Assembly (NCBI GenBank): GCA_947497495.1 | Contig: CANMGT010000003.1 | Span: 124,001 to 188,000 of the forward strand | DNA: 64,000 bases | From: an uncultured Lentibacter sp. | GTDB taxonomy: Bacteria > Pseudomonadota > Alphaproteobacteria > Rhodobacterales > Rhodobacteraceae | Direction of reading: 5' to 3' | The notes under the pieces: generated by a model | Told to the model about the DNA's origin: nothing | The model's input: only the letters and a program-made list of their open reading frames with translations | Database searches by the model: none | In this document: in pieces, positions 50,522-58,860 of the stretch | How the letters are laid out: the number at the start of each line of letters is the position of its first letter | Position numbering within the stretch: the stretch's first letter is position 1 | Program-made: the position numbers and the translations under genes

Positions 50522-52888
50522 GTGAGGCGCAACAAGAGAAGTGGCAGAAACGTGGTATCCCTATCTGAGAGAGCGCTCGCGCAACGGCCGACACCGTATC
50601 TGGACGAGTTGAACCCTGCGCAGCGCGAAGCTGTCGAGACGCTGGACGGGCCTGTCTTGATGCTCGCGGGGGCTGGCACGGGCAAGACCAAGGCGCTGAC
50701 CACGCGGATTGTGCACTTGCTGAACACGGGTCGTGCGCAGCCCAACGAGATTTTGGCGGTAACCTTTACCAACAAGGCGGCGCGAGAGATGAAGCTCAGG
50801 GTGGCGCGCCTGATGCAGCGCGACGTTGAGGGCATGCCTTGGATGGGCACATTTCACTCGATCTGCGTGAAGATATTGCGCCGCCACGCCGAGCTTGCGG
50901 GTCTGAAGAGCAATTTCACCATTCTGGATACGGATGACCAGCTGCGGCTTTTAAAGCAACTGGTGCAGGCCGAGCAGATTGACGACAAGCGCTGGCCTGC
51001 GCGGATGCTGGCGGGGATCATCGACAGTTGGAAGAACCGCGCGTGGACGCCTGAAAACCTGCCTGCGGGCGAAGGCAGCGCCTATAACGGGCGCGGGGCA
51101 GAGCTTTATGCGCAATACCAGCGGCGCTTGCTTGAGTTGAACGCTGTTGATTTTGGCGACTTGCTTTTGCATGTCGTGACGGTTTTCCAGAAGAACGACG
51201 ACATTTTGCAGCAATATCAACGCTGGTTCAAATACGTGCTGGTGGACGAGTATCAAGACACCAACGTGGCGCAGTATTTGTGGCTGAGGCTGCTCGCGGG
51301 CGGGCATAAGAACATCTGTTGTGTAGGCGATGATGACCAGTCGATCTATGGCTGGCGCGGTGCGGAGGTGGGCAACATCCTGAGGTTTGAAAAGGATTTT
51401 CCGGGAGCGAAAGTTGTTCGGCTGGAGCAGAACTACCGCTCGACGCCGCATATCCTGGCGGCCGCGTCGGGCGTGATCGCGGGCAACGAAAACCGGCTTG
51501 GCAAGGAGCTTTGGACCCAATCTGAAGGCGGCGAGAAAGTGCGGCTTATCGGCCATTGGGACGGCGAGGAAGAAGCGCGCTGGGTTGGCGAGGAAATCGA
51601 GGCGATGCAGCGTGGCACCCGCGGGCTTGAGAAACTGGGGCTGGACAGTATGGCCATTCTGGTGCGCGCCTCCCATCAGATGCGCGCCTTTGAAGACAGG
51701 TTTCTCACCATCGGCATGCCTTACCGCGTGATTGGCGGGCCGCGGTTTTATGAGCGGCTCGAGATTCGCGATGCCATGGCCTATTTCCGGTTGGTTGTAA
51801 GCCCCGAAGACGACCTTGCCTTTGAGCGAGTGGTCAACACGCCCAAGCGTGGGCTTGGCGATGTAGCGCAAAAGAAGATGCAAGTCGCAGCGCGCGAGAA
51901 TTTTCTGCCGCTCACTGGAGGCGCACGGCATTTGCTCGAGGCAAAGGGGCTTGGCGGAAAGGGCGCTGTGGAACTGGCGCGATTTTTGGACAACCTCGAG
52001 CGCTGGCGGGCGCTGGCGAGCCAGCCACAAGCCAGCCATGTCGAGCTGGCCGAGATCATCCTTGATGAAAGCGGCTACACCGAGATGTGGCAGAACGACA
52101 AGTCGCCAGAGGCCCCCGGACGGCTGGAAAACCTCAAGGAGCTTGTGAAAGCTCTGGAGCAGTTTGAGAACTTGCAAGGGTTTCTCGAGCACGTCAGCCT
52201 GATCATGGACAATGAACAGGGCGAAGACGAAGAGAAAGTGAGCATCATGACGCTGCACGCTGCCAAGGGTCTCGAGTTTCCGGCGGTGTTCTTGCCCGGT
52301 TGGGAGGAGGGGCTGTTCCCCTCGCAACGCTCGATGGACGAAAGCGGCATCAAGGGCCTCGAGGAAGAGCGCCGGCTGGCCTATGTGGGCATCACCCGCG
52401 CTGAAGAAATCTGCACGATATCTTTTGCCGGCAACCGGCTTGTCTATGGGCAGTGGCAAAGCCAGATGCCGAGCCGCTTTATTGACGAGCTGCCCGAGGC
52501 GCATGTTGATGTACTGACACCACCCGGCCTATACGGCGGCAACTATGGCGCTGCGCAGCCGTCTGCACAGTTTACGGGGCCCTCAAACCTTGAGACAGCG
52601 GTTTCAGAGGCAAACGTCTACAACTCTCCGGGGTGGCGGCGCATGCAAGCCAATGCGGCCCAACGCGGGGCGAGCCAGCCGAAAGCAAAGAGCAATCTCG
52701 TGATCGACGCGGTGGCCGTCTCTGCGTTTACGGAGGGCGAGCGCGTGTTTCACACCAAGTTCGGCTACGGCGAGATCATCGCAGTCGAGGGCGACAAACT
52801 TGAGATCGCCTTTGACAAGGCGGGCACCAAGAAAGTTGTCTCGCGCTTCATTGTTGCGGCAGCGGATGCGGGCAACATACCGTTCTAA
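50522..52888 (+). CDS. uvrD: ATP-dependent DNA helicase UvrD/PcrA
   Basis: 3'-5' helicase of nucleotide-excision and mismatch repair. 788 aa from GTG 50522 (AAGGGGG upstream). SF1A motifs in order: LNPAQREAVE (Q), AGAGTGKTKALTTRI (I), FTNKAAREMK (Ia), VDEYQDTN (II), GDDDQSIYGWRGA (III), EQNYRS (IV), MTLHAAKGLEFPAVF (V), AYVGITRAEE (VI). C-terminal Tudor-like region with VFHTKFGYGEIIAVEGDKLEIAFD. Complete. Confidence 0.96.
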   Translation: MRRNKRSGRNVVSLSERALAQRPTPYLDELNPAQREAVETLDGPVLMLAGAGTGKTKALTTRIVHLLNTGRAQPNEILAVTFTNKAAREMKLRVARLMQRDVEGMPWMGTFHSICVKILRRHAELAGLKSNFTILDTDDQLRLLKQLVQAEQIDDKRWPARMLAGIIDSWKNRAWTPENLPAGEGSAYNGRGAELYAQYQRRLLELNAVDFGDLLLHVVTVFQKNDDILQQYQRWFKYVLVDEYQDTNVAQYLWLRLLAGGHKNICCVGDDDQSIYGWRGAEVGNILRFEKDFPGAKVVRLEQNYRSTPHILAAASGVIAGNENRLGKELWTQSEGGEKVRLIGHWDGEEEARWVGEEIEAMQRGTRGLEKLGLDSMAILVRASHQMRAFEDRFLTIGMPYRVIGGPRFYERLEIRDAMAYFRLVVSPEDDLAFERVVNTPKRGLGDVAQKKMQVAARENFLPLTGGARHLLEAKGLGGKGAVELARFLDNLERWRALASQPQASHVELAEIILDESGYTEMWQNDKSPEAPGRLENLKELVKALEQFENLQGFLEHVSLIMDNEQGEDEEKVSIMTLHAAKGLEFPAVFLPGWEEGLFPSQRSMDESGIKGLEEERRLAYVGITRAEEICTISFAGNRLVYGQWQSQMPSRFIDELPEAHVDVLTPPGLYGGNYGAAQPSAQFTGPSNLETAVSEANVYNSPGWRRMQANAAQRGASQPKAKSNLVIDAVAVSAFTEGERVFHTKFGYGEIIAVEGDKLEIAFDKAGTKKVVSRFIVAAADAGNIPF

Positions 52889-52910
52889 ACTTGGGCGTTA
52901 GACAAAAAAT

Positions 52911-52945
52911 GGCGGCGAACCTAAAGGGAGGAGAGGTTCGCCGCC
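52911..52945 (-). ncRNA. CcsR-like (cuckoo) RNA hairpin 3, with terminator T-run
   Basis: Perfect 12-bp stem GGCGGCGAACCT/AGGTTCGCCGCC; on the minus strand the loop reads CTCCTCCCTTT, an anti-Shine-Dalgarno-like motif. Six T residues follow on the minus strand, so this last hairpin also terminates the transcript from the DUF1127 gene. Confidence 0.8.
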
Positions 52946-52952
52946 GTATAAT

Positions 52953-52982
52953 GTACCGGTAAAAGGGAGGAGAAACCGGCAC
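52953..52982 (-). ncRNA. CcsR-like (cuckoo) RNA hairpin 2
   Basis: Minus-strand stem GTGCCGGT/ACCGGTAC, 8 bp including one G-U pair that would be an A-C mismatch on the plus strand, so the RNA is read from the minus strand. Loop TTCTCCTCCCTTTT contains the same CUCCUCCC motif as its two neighbours. Confidence 0.8.
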
Positions 52983-52988
52983 AAATTT

Positions 52989-53022
52989 TTGCGTGGACAA
53001 AAGGGAGGAGAAACCCACGCAA
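52989..53022 (-). ncRNA. CcsR-like (cuckoo) RNA hairpin 1
   Basis: 8-bp perfect stem TTGCGTGG/CCACGCAA, loop containing CTCCTCCC on the minus strand. Lies 16 nt after the DUF1127 stop. Stem sequences of the three hairpins are unrelated while the loops are nearly identical, the hallmark of this RNA family. Confidence 0.8.
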
Positions 53023-53037
53023 TCTCGGAAAGTCGTG

Positions 53038-53265
53038 TTAGCCGTAGACGGCCATGTAAGCTGTGGCGCGGATGGCTGAACGTGTGAGGCCCAGATCAGC
53101 CAGCTCGTGTGAGCTCAGCGCTGACAGCTCGGAAACTGTTTTGCGATACTGGCGGTTCAGTTTGACTGTCTCACCAACATTCATTGTCGCCGAAACGGCT
53201 TTGCCGATGGTTGAGGCAATTGCCATACCAACTGCGCCGGATGTGTTTGTTAAAACGTAGTTCAT
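53038..53265 (-). CDS. DUF1127 small protein, CcaF1-like
   Basis: 75 aa. C-terminal DUF1127 domain YRKTVSELSALSSHELADLGLTRSAIRATA. In Rhodobacter sphaeroides a DUF1127 protein (RSP_6037, CcaF1) precedes four CcsR RNAs, acts as an RNA-binding factor and is expressed from stress (RpoH-type) promoters together with them. The same order is seen here with three hairpins downstream. A CCCCTAAAT element about 70 nt before the ATG could be an RpoH-type -10, but no convincing -35 was found. Confidence 0.9.
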   Translation of the reverse strand: MNYVLTNTSGAVGMAIASTIGKAVSATMNVGETVKLNRQYRKTVSELSALSSHELADLGLTRSAIRATAYMAVYG

Positions 53266-53485
53266 ATCTCGTTACTCACTTGTGTGACTAAGTTTGTGTC
53301 TGTGTTGAGTGTTATTTAGGGGAATGCTGCAGGTGCGAAAAGGGGGCGAATGTGCAATGCCGCTATGCAGCATTTGCATAGTTGACCTTGAGTAAGTTGT
53401 TGAAGACATTACGCCTTAAAGATGTTTCTCCTTGTAATCTTTGGCCCAAGGCGCACCTATGCTGCGAAGAATAAGGAAGAAAACT

Positions 53486-54541
53486 ATGGCGACAAAAGAA
53501 GATGTGCTGGCCGAACTGGGCCGATTGCAACTGCCTGACGGGCGCGACCTTGTTTCAGCGGGCATGGTGCGCGCGCTGGCGGTTGAAGGGGCGGTTGCGC
53601 GCTTCGTCATCGAGGCCGCAAGCCCAGAAGACGCACGCCAGATGGAGCCGATCCGGCAAGCGGCTGTAGAACTTGTGCAAAAGCTTGACGGTATCAGCGA
53701 AGTTTCGGCTGTGCTGACGGCGCATGAGGCAAAGCCTGCGGCTAAAGCCCCGCCCAAGCTTTCCGTTGGCGGGCATCCCGATCCGAAACGCAAAGACATT
53801 CGGCCCAAAGACGTGCAGCGCGTCATCGCTGTCGGCTCGGGGAAGGGCGGTGTCGGCAAGTCAACCGTCAGCGTTAACCTCGCGGTGGCGCTTGCCCGAG
53901 AGGGGCTGAAGGTTGGCTTGCTTGATGCCGACTTTTACGGCCCCAGCCAGCCGCGCATGTTGGGGGTGAACAAACGGCCCGGCCAAAGCCCTGACGGGCT
54001 GATCGATCCGCCCGAGGCATTTGGCATCAAGATGATGTCGATCGGCCTGATGGTTGATGAAAAGCAGGCACTTGTCTGGCGCGGGCCAATGCTTATGGGC
54101 GCGATCCAGCAGATGCTGGGCGACGTGGACTGGGGCACACTTGATGTGCTGATCCTTGATCTGCCGCCGGGCACAGGCGATGTGCAACTCACTCTGGGCC
54201 AGCAAAAAGTGCTCGACGGGGCTGTTATTGTCTCAACCCCGCAGGACGTGGCGCTGATAGATGCGCGCAAAGCGATAGATATGTTCGAGAAGCTCAGCAT
54301 TCCGGTGCTGGGGCTGGTTGAGAACATGTCGCTCTATATATGCCCCGCGTGTGGGCATGAGGCGCATCTGTTTGGTCATGGCGGCGTTGGCGCGGAAGCC
54401 AAGACCATGGGCGTGCCGCTTCTGGCGCAACTGCCGATAGACTTGGACACCCGCCTTGGTGGCGACGCAGGCACACCCGTCGCGGCGGGCGAGGGGGCTG
54501 CGGCCGATCTTTACCGTGAATTGGCGCGAAAACTGGTCTAG
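53486..54541 (+). CDS. apbC: Mrp/ApbC family iron-sulfur carrier ATPase
   Basis: 351 aa from ATG 53486 (RBS AAGGAAG; ORF-track start 15 codons earlier). N-terminal MIP18/DUF59 domain (~1-85), Pro/Ala linker, then the ParA-like ATPase: GSGKGGVGKSTVSVNLA, LDADFYGPSQPRMLG, LIDLPPGTGD-like ILDLPPGTGDVQLTL, and the cluster-binding CPAC motif in YICPACGHEAHLFG. Assembles and delivers Fe-S clusters. Followed by its own terminator. Confidence 0.95.
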   Translation: MATKEDVLAELGRLQLPDGRDLVSAGMVRALAVEGAVARFVIEAASPEDARQMEPIRQAAVELVQKLDGISEVSAVLTAHEAKPAAKAPPKLSVGGHPDPKRKDIRPKDVQRVIAVGSGKGGVGKSTVSVNLAVALAREGLKVGLLDADFYGPSQPRMLGVNKRPGQSPDGLIDPPEAFGIKMMSIGLMVDEKQALVWRGPMLMGAIQQMLGDVDWGTLDVLILDLPPGTGDVQLTLGQQKVLDGAVIVSTPQDVALIDARKAIDMFEKLSIPVLGLVENMSLYICPACGHEAHLFGHGGVGAEAKTMGVPLLAQLPIDLDTRLGGDAGTPVAAGEGAAADLYRELARKLV

Positions 54542-54577
54542 GCTAGAGCAAAACAGCAAAATGCTGGGAAAGCATGG

Positions 54578-54615
54578 GAGCGCGCATGGGAAACCATGGG
54601 CGCTCTTTGTTTTTT
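54578..54615 (+). terminator. Rho-independent terminator after apbC
   Basis: Stem GAGCGC-G-CATGG / CCATG-G-GCGCTC with GAAA tetraloop and one G-G mismatch, followed by TTTGTTTTTT. Well placed 37 nt after the stop. Confidence 0.88.
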
Positions 54616-54772
54616 GGCGCTCAAAAAAGCGAATCAAAGCGCCTCCAGCTGGTGGAATTGGTGGTATTCTCGAAATTTTCGCCTGTTCGGGGTCGGCTTT
54701 TGAGCCTGACTTACATGTGATGGCAAAATAAATGGGATTTTGTGGGCGCTTTGGCAGTGGCGCATCTGGGCA

Positions 54773-54879
54773 CTACATTTAGTAGTAAGTGGGCGGGCTT
54801 CCGCCACAATTGGTGAGAAATTGGCTCGAACTCTCTACTACATCTAGTTTTTCAGGGAGCTGAAAGCTATATGATGTAG
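54773..54879 (+). other. Repeated and potentially alternative hairpins in the apbC-mraZ intergenic region
   Basis: CTACATTTAG (54773) and CTACATCTAG (54838) are near-identical direct repeats. The second opens a nested hairpin, CTACATC-TAG-TTTCAG-GGAG-CTGAAA-CTA-GATGTAG (54838-54879). An upstream TAGTAG (54780) can pair instead with CTACTA (54835), which shares three bases with that hairpin, so the two structures exclude each other. No ORF is credible here. Confidence 0.45.
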
Positions 54880-54931
54880 GATATCCCAAATTTTTCTATT
54901 GATTACCATGTAATCCCATCGTATCCCTAGT

Positions 54932-55150
54932 TCACAAGATGAGGTTGGAGACAAAGGGGCGCTAAACGACCCCGAACATAAAAACTCCAAGTCAGGTTTC
55001 ATACAGGCACCGACTTCATCAGAACGAAGAGATCCGGCGCGCGGGCGAGCAGACATCCCCCCAGGTGGCGCGCGCAGCTGGACACCCCGCAACGCGGGAC
55101 GAGGGCGGCGGTTGATCAGTGGCAGCAGATCAACCGCCGTTTCCTTTTCA
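54932..55150 (+). ncRNA. Candidate structured leader or ncRNA upstream of mraZ
   Basis: This is the bulk of the only intergenic stretch over 300 bases (54542-55191). A weak promoter TTGATT-17-TATCCC sits at 54898-54926. Downstream are several G/C-rich potential stems (GGGGCG..ACCCC, GCGCGCGGGC..GGCGCGCGC, CCCGC-AA-GCGGG) and a strong end hairpin. It may be an independent RNA ending before mraZ or a 5' leader with attenuation. It does not contain the conserved cores of RNase P RNA, SRP RNA or tmRNA. Confidence 0.4.
55107..55150 (+). terminator. Strong hairpin with T-rich tail just before mraZ
   Basis: Perfect 11-bp stem GGCGGTTGATC / GATCAACCGCC, 10-base loop, then GTTTCCTTTTC. It lies 42 nt before the mraZ start, so it either ends an upstream RNA or attenuates the dcw operon. 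Confidence 0.65.
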
Positions 55151-55191
55151 AAGGCACGAATTTTGGGGAAACGATAGAGAGGCGGCCCACA

Positions 55192-55710
55192 GTGGTTGTT
55201 AGATTTCGCGGCGAAAGCCACCATAAGGTGGATGCGAAGGGGCGGGTGTCAATCCCAGCCTCTTTTCGGCGTGTTCTCGAAGCCTCTGATCCGAATTTTC
55301 GCGAAGGCGACACGCCCGAGCTGGTGATTGTTTACGGTGATCACCGCCGCGCTTTTCTGGAATGCTATACTGTCGAGGCTATCAACGAAGTTGACGAGAA
55401 GATCGCTTCTCTCCCGCGGGGCAGCACCGAACGCAAAATCTTGCAACGCCTCTTTCAGGGCCAAAGCTTGCCAACAAGCGTAGACGAGACGGGCCGCCTT
55501 GTGCTGCCGCTCAAGCTGCGCGAGAAAATCGGCCTTGATAAGGAAGCCTTTTTCATAGCTGCCGGGGATACCTTTCAGATCTGGAAGCCGGAGACCTATG
55601 AGAAAGAAGAACTGGCGAAGACCGAAGAGTTCCTTGATGAGCTGCCAGACGATTTTGATCCGCTAATTTACCTTGACCAAGCAGCGGATAAGGCGAGCAG
55701 AGAGGGCTAG
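55192..55710 (+). CDS. mraZ: Division/cell-wall cluster transcriptional regulator MraZ
   Basis: 172 aa from GTG 55192 (GAGAGGCGG upstream), giving [19 protein letters not shown]. Two SpoVT/AbrB-type repeats with the DxxGR motifs [14 protein letters not shown] and [15 protein letters not shown]. In E. coli MraZ binds repeated sites before its own gene and represses the dcw cluster. First gene of the cluster, five bases before rsmH. C-terminus slightly longer than in enterics, as usual for alphaproteobacteria. Confidence 0.95.
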   Translation: MVVRFRGESHHKVDAKGRVSIPASFRRVLEASDPNFREGDTPELVIVYGDHRRAFLECYTVEAINEVDEKIASLPRGSTERKILQRLFQGQSLPTSVDETGRLVLPLKLREKIGLDKEAFFIAAGDTFQIWKPETYEKEELAKTEEFLDELPDDFDPLIYLDQAADKASREG

Positions 55711-55715
55711 AGACG

Positions 55716-56705
55716 ATGACAGCTGCCGCTTCAGACCGCCCTCACATTCCTGTCTTACTTGACGCCATTTTGCAGCGTGTCGCCCCCGTTGGCGGCATCT
55801 GGATTGATGGCACCATGGGAGCTGGCGGCTACACGCGCGGGTTTCTTGAAGCGGGTGCCGACAAGGTAATCGGGATCGACCGCGACCCGCTGGCGCATGA
55901 AATGGCGCGCGACTGGGGCGCCGTCTATGGCGACAGGCTTGAACTCGCGCAAACCGTTTTCTCAAAACTTGATGACGTGGCGCAGGGTGTTGACGGCGTC
56001 GTGCTCGATTTGGGCGTAAGCTCCATGCAGCTAGACCGCGCCGAGCGGGGCTTTTCGTTTATGAAAGACGGCCCTCTGGACATGCGGATGAGCCAGCAAG
56101 GCCGCTCTGCCCGCGACATTGTCAACGAAGACAGTGAAGAGCAAATTGCTGATATTCTTTATCTTTTCGGTGAAGAACGTGCCTCTCGCCGTATCGCACG
56201 TGCGATTGGCAAAGCGCGCGAAGCTGCGCCGATAGAAACGACAGCTCAGCTCGTCGAGATCATCGAAAGCGTGATGCCGCGCAACAAGAAACCGGGCCAA
56301 AGCCATGTCGCGACGCGCAGCTTTCAAGCGCTGCGCATTGCTGTGAACAACGAATTTGACGAGCTTGTCGAAGGCCTGCAAGCCGCTGAGCGCGCGTTAA
56401 AGCCGGGCGGCATTCTCGCGGTTGTATCGTTTCACTCGTCCGAAGACCGCGTTGTAAAGCGCTTCTTGCGCGAACGCGCTGGCCTTGCGGGCGGGGGCAG
56501 CCGCCACGCACCCGTGCAAGACGTGGCTGAACCGACATTTAAACTGAGTACCAAGAAGGCCATCGGGCCTGACGCCGACGAGCTTGCGCAAAACCCGCGC
56601 AGCCGCAGCGCGCTGTTGCGCTTGGCGAGCAGAACAGAGGCGCCTGCACGGGCGGCGACAGCGTCAGAACTTGGCGCGCCGGAATTGGAAAGGCGGGGGG
56701 CATGA
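55716..56705 (+). CDS. rsmH: 16S rRNA (cytosine1402-N4)-methyltransferase
   Basis: 329 aa. [32 protein letters not shown] (SAM-binding), [35 protein letters not shown] and [13 protein letters not shown] are all RsmH landmarks. Part of the dcw cluster in nearly all bacteria. Stop overlaps ftsL start (ATGA). Confidence 0.97.
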   Translation: MTAAASDRPHIPVLLDAILQRVAPVGGIWIDGTMGAGGYTRGFLEAGADKVIGIDRDPLAHEMARDWGAVYGDRLELAQTVFSKLDDVAQGVDGVVLDLGVSSMQLDRAERGFSFMKDGPLDMRMSQQGRSARDIVNEDSEEQIADILYLFGEERASRRIARAIGKAREAAPIETTAQLVEIIESVMPRNKKPGQSHVATRSFQALRIAVNNEFDELVEGLQAAERALKPGGILAVVSFHSSEDRVVKRFLRERAGLAGGGSRHAPVQDVAEPTFKLSTKKAIGPDADELAQNPRSRSALLRLASRTEAPARAATASELGAPELERRGA

Positions 56706-57055
56706 GAACAATTATCGTATTGATAACAGCACTTTGTGTGATCGGAAGCGCCTTCTGGGCCTATCACGAAAATTACAAAACGCAGGAAGCCTACAGCCAG
56801 TCTGACCGCTTGCAACGTGACATCGGGGAGGCCCGCGCACGGCTTGCCGTTCTGAAAGCTGAATGGGCCTATCTCAACCGTCCGGACCGACTGCGCGAAT
56901 TGGCCGAACTCAACTTCGAGCGCATCGGCCTTTTACCCCTTGCCCCTGAGCACTTCGGGGCGATCGACGAAGTGGACTACCCCGCAGCCGTTGACGAGCT
57001 GGAGTATGATCTGGACGGCTCGGTTGCTGTTTCAAGCGATGGAGCCGACCAATGA
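56702..57055 (+). CDS. ftsL: Cell division protein FtsL
   Basis: 117 aa; membrane segment at residues ~2-20 ([19 protein letters not shown]) followed by a periplasmic heptad region ([37 protein letters not shown]). Partner of FtsB/FtsQ and activator of FtsWI. Identified by position and architecture, as sequence is poorly conserved. Overlaps both neighbours by four bases. Confidence 0.92.
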   Translation: MRTIIVLITALCVIGSAFWAYHENYKTQEAYSQSDRLQRDIGEARARLAVLKAEWAYLNRPDRLRELAELNFERIGLLPLAPEHFGAIDEVDYPAAVDELEYDLDGSVAVSSDGADQ

Positions 57056-58833
57056 CACGCATCCCCCTGCGCCCCCTCGCGACCATTCTGGACGCCCGCA
57101 AGAAGGGCTCAGACCCCGACGCAATCGAGCGCCGCAACACCAGCCAGCGCCATAGCGTGATGCAAACCGAAATGCGCGGAAAAGCAGAAGGCCGCTTGCT
57201 GGTTCTTGGGGTGATTTTTCTTTGTGCCTTCACGGTCATTGGAGCGCGGATGGGGCTTCTGGCAAGCTCACAAGCCGCCGAGCCGCGCTTGGCCGCTGGT
57301 GGCCACGACATTCTGGCGCAGCGCGCCGATATCGTTGACCGCGAGGGCCGCGTGCTGGCGACAAACATCGAAACCCACTCGCTTTATGCGCAGCCTCAAG
57401 AGATGATCGACCCTGAGCGCGCGGCCGCCGAACTGGTGAAGATTTTCCCTGATCTTGAACTGGCACGCCTCAACAAAGACTTTGGCGGAAAGCGTAAGTT
57501 CTTGTGGATCAAAAAGAAAATCAGCCCCGAACAGATGCAGCTGGTGCATGACATCGGCGAGCCGGGCCTGCTTTTTGGCCCACGTGAAGCGCGGCTTTAT
57601 CCGAACGGGAAAATGGCCAGCCACGTTATGGGCGGCACGAGTTTTGGCCGCGAGGGCGTACATGCCGCCGAGGTGATCGGCATTGCGGGCGTGGAAAAGA
57701 CGTTTGACACCTATCTGCGAGACCCTGCCAACGGCAGTAAGCCGCTGGAGTTGTCAATTGACATGTCGGTGCAAACCGCCGCCGAACGTGTGCTGTATGG
57801 CGGTATGAAACTGATGAATGCCAAGGGGGCTGCGAGCATTCTGATGGATGTTCACACCGGTGAAGTCATCTCGGTTGTGAGCCTGCCAGACTTTGACCCC
57901 AACAACCGCCCTGTTGCGCCAACGGAAGGCAGCCCTGACGACAGCCCGCTGTTCAACCGCGCCTTGCAGGGGGTTTACGAGCTTGGTTCAACCTTCAAGG
58001 TTTTCACCATCGCGCAGGCGATCGACTTGCGTCTGGTCAACCAGAACACCATGATCAACACCCGTGGCCCGCTCAAGTGGGGCAAGCACAAAATCAGAGA
58101 TTTTCACAACTACGGCAACGAGTTAGACGTTGAAACCGTTTTGACCAAAAGCTCCAATATCGGCACAGCGCGGATCGCGCAGATGATCGGGGCCAAGCGT
58201 CAGAAAGAGTTCCTTGGCGCGCTCGGGATGCTTGACATGACCGCGATCGAGATGCCCGAAGCTTCTGGCGGCAAGCCTTTGACCCCGAAGAATTGGTCGG
58301 AGATTTCGACAATGACGATCTCGTATGGCCACGGGCTTTCGGCCACGCCCATGCACCTCGCGGCAGCCTACGCGACCATTGCCAATGGCGGCCACAAGAT
58401 TATGCCGACGCTGGTGAAACAGTCGGCGCCGCAATACGGCCCGCAGGTTTTGTCGCCGCAGGTGGCCAAGCTGATGAACGGTATGATGCGCAAGGTCGTC
58501 ACAGACGGCACAGCAAGCTTTGGCGATGTGGCAGGCTATTCAGTGGGCGGCAAAACAGGCACCGCCGACAAGCCCAAGCCGCGCGGCGGCTATTACAAAG
58601 ACAAGGTTATCTCGACATTCGCCAGCGTTTTCCCGACAGACAAGCCGCGCTATGTTCTGATCGTAACGCTTGATGAGCCCGAGGTGTTTACCTATGGCGA
58701 AAAGCGCCGGAGCGCGGGTTGGACGGCGGTTCCCGTCGCCGCCGAGCTTATCAACCGTGTTGCGCCCCTGCTGGGATTGCGTCCAGAGATTGAACAGGGT
58801 GAATTGGCTGGTATAACGCTCACATCAAACTAG
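57052..58833 (+). CDS. ftsI: Peptidoglycan D,D-transpeptidase FtsI (PBP3)
   Basis: Septal transpeptidase, 593 aa. Cytoplasmic leader of ~45 residues, membrane segment LLVLGVIFLCAFTVIGARMG, pedestal domain (RADIVDREGRVLATNIETHSLYA), and transpeptidase domain with SxxK in ELGSTFKVFT, SxN in TKSSNIGTA and KTGT in GGKTGTADKP. All catalytic motifs intact. Confidence 0.97.
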   Translation: MTRIPLRPLATILDARKKGSDPDAIERRNTSQRHSVMQTEMRGKAEGRLLVLGVIFLCAFTVIGARMGLLASSQAAEPRLAAGGHDILAQRADIVDREGRVLATNIETHSLYAQPQEMIDPERAAAELVKIFPDLELARLNKDFGGKRKFLWIKKKISPEQMQLVHDIGEPGLLFGPREARLYPNGKMASHVMGGTSFGREGVHAAEVIGIAGVEKTFDTYLRDPANGSKPLELSIDMSVQTAAERVLYGGMKLMNAKGAASILMDVHTGEVISVVSLPDFDPNNRPVAPTEGSPDDSPLFNRALQGVYELGSTFKVFTIAQAIDLRLVNQNTMINTRGPLKWGKHKIRDFHNYGNELDVETVLTKSSNIGTARIAQMIGAKRQKEFLGALGMLDMTAIEMPEASGGKPLTPKNWSEISTMTISYGHGLSATPMHLAAAYATIANGGHKIMPTLVKQSAPQYGPQVLSPQVAKLMNGMMRKVVTDGTASFGDVAGYSVGGKTGTADKPKPRGGYYKDKVISTFASVFPTDKPRYVLIVTLDEPEVFTYGEKRRSAGWTAVPVAAELINRVAPLLGLRPEIEQGELAGITLTSN

Positions 58834-58860
58834 TCAAAACGCGAGGCACCGGTGGGGCAA

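Noticed and set aside
49126-50850. 574-aa version of the lactate dehydrogenase ORF
   Set aside because: The extra ~196 residues are antisense to the uvrD start and include the intergenic repeat; homology begins at MDLHTRYPG.
50951-52504. 517-aa ORF antisense to uvrD
   Set aside because: Shadow frame of a G+C-rich gene; unnatural composition and uvrD motifs are all on the plus strand.
54932-55150. RNase P RNA, SRP RNA or 6S RNA upstream of mraZ
   Set aside because: No GAGGAAAGTCC-type P4 core, no GGAAGNAGC SRP tip, and no long terminal pairing of 6S type.
54844-55224. 126-aa minus-strand ORF in the apbC-mraZ gap
   Set aside because: No RBS, odd composition, overlaps the mraZ start and the strong hairpin; coding is unlikely.
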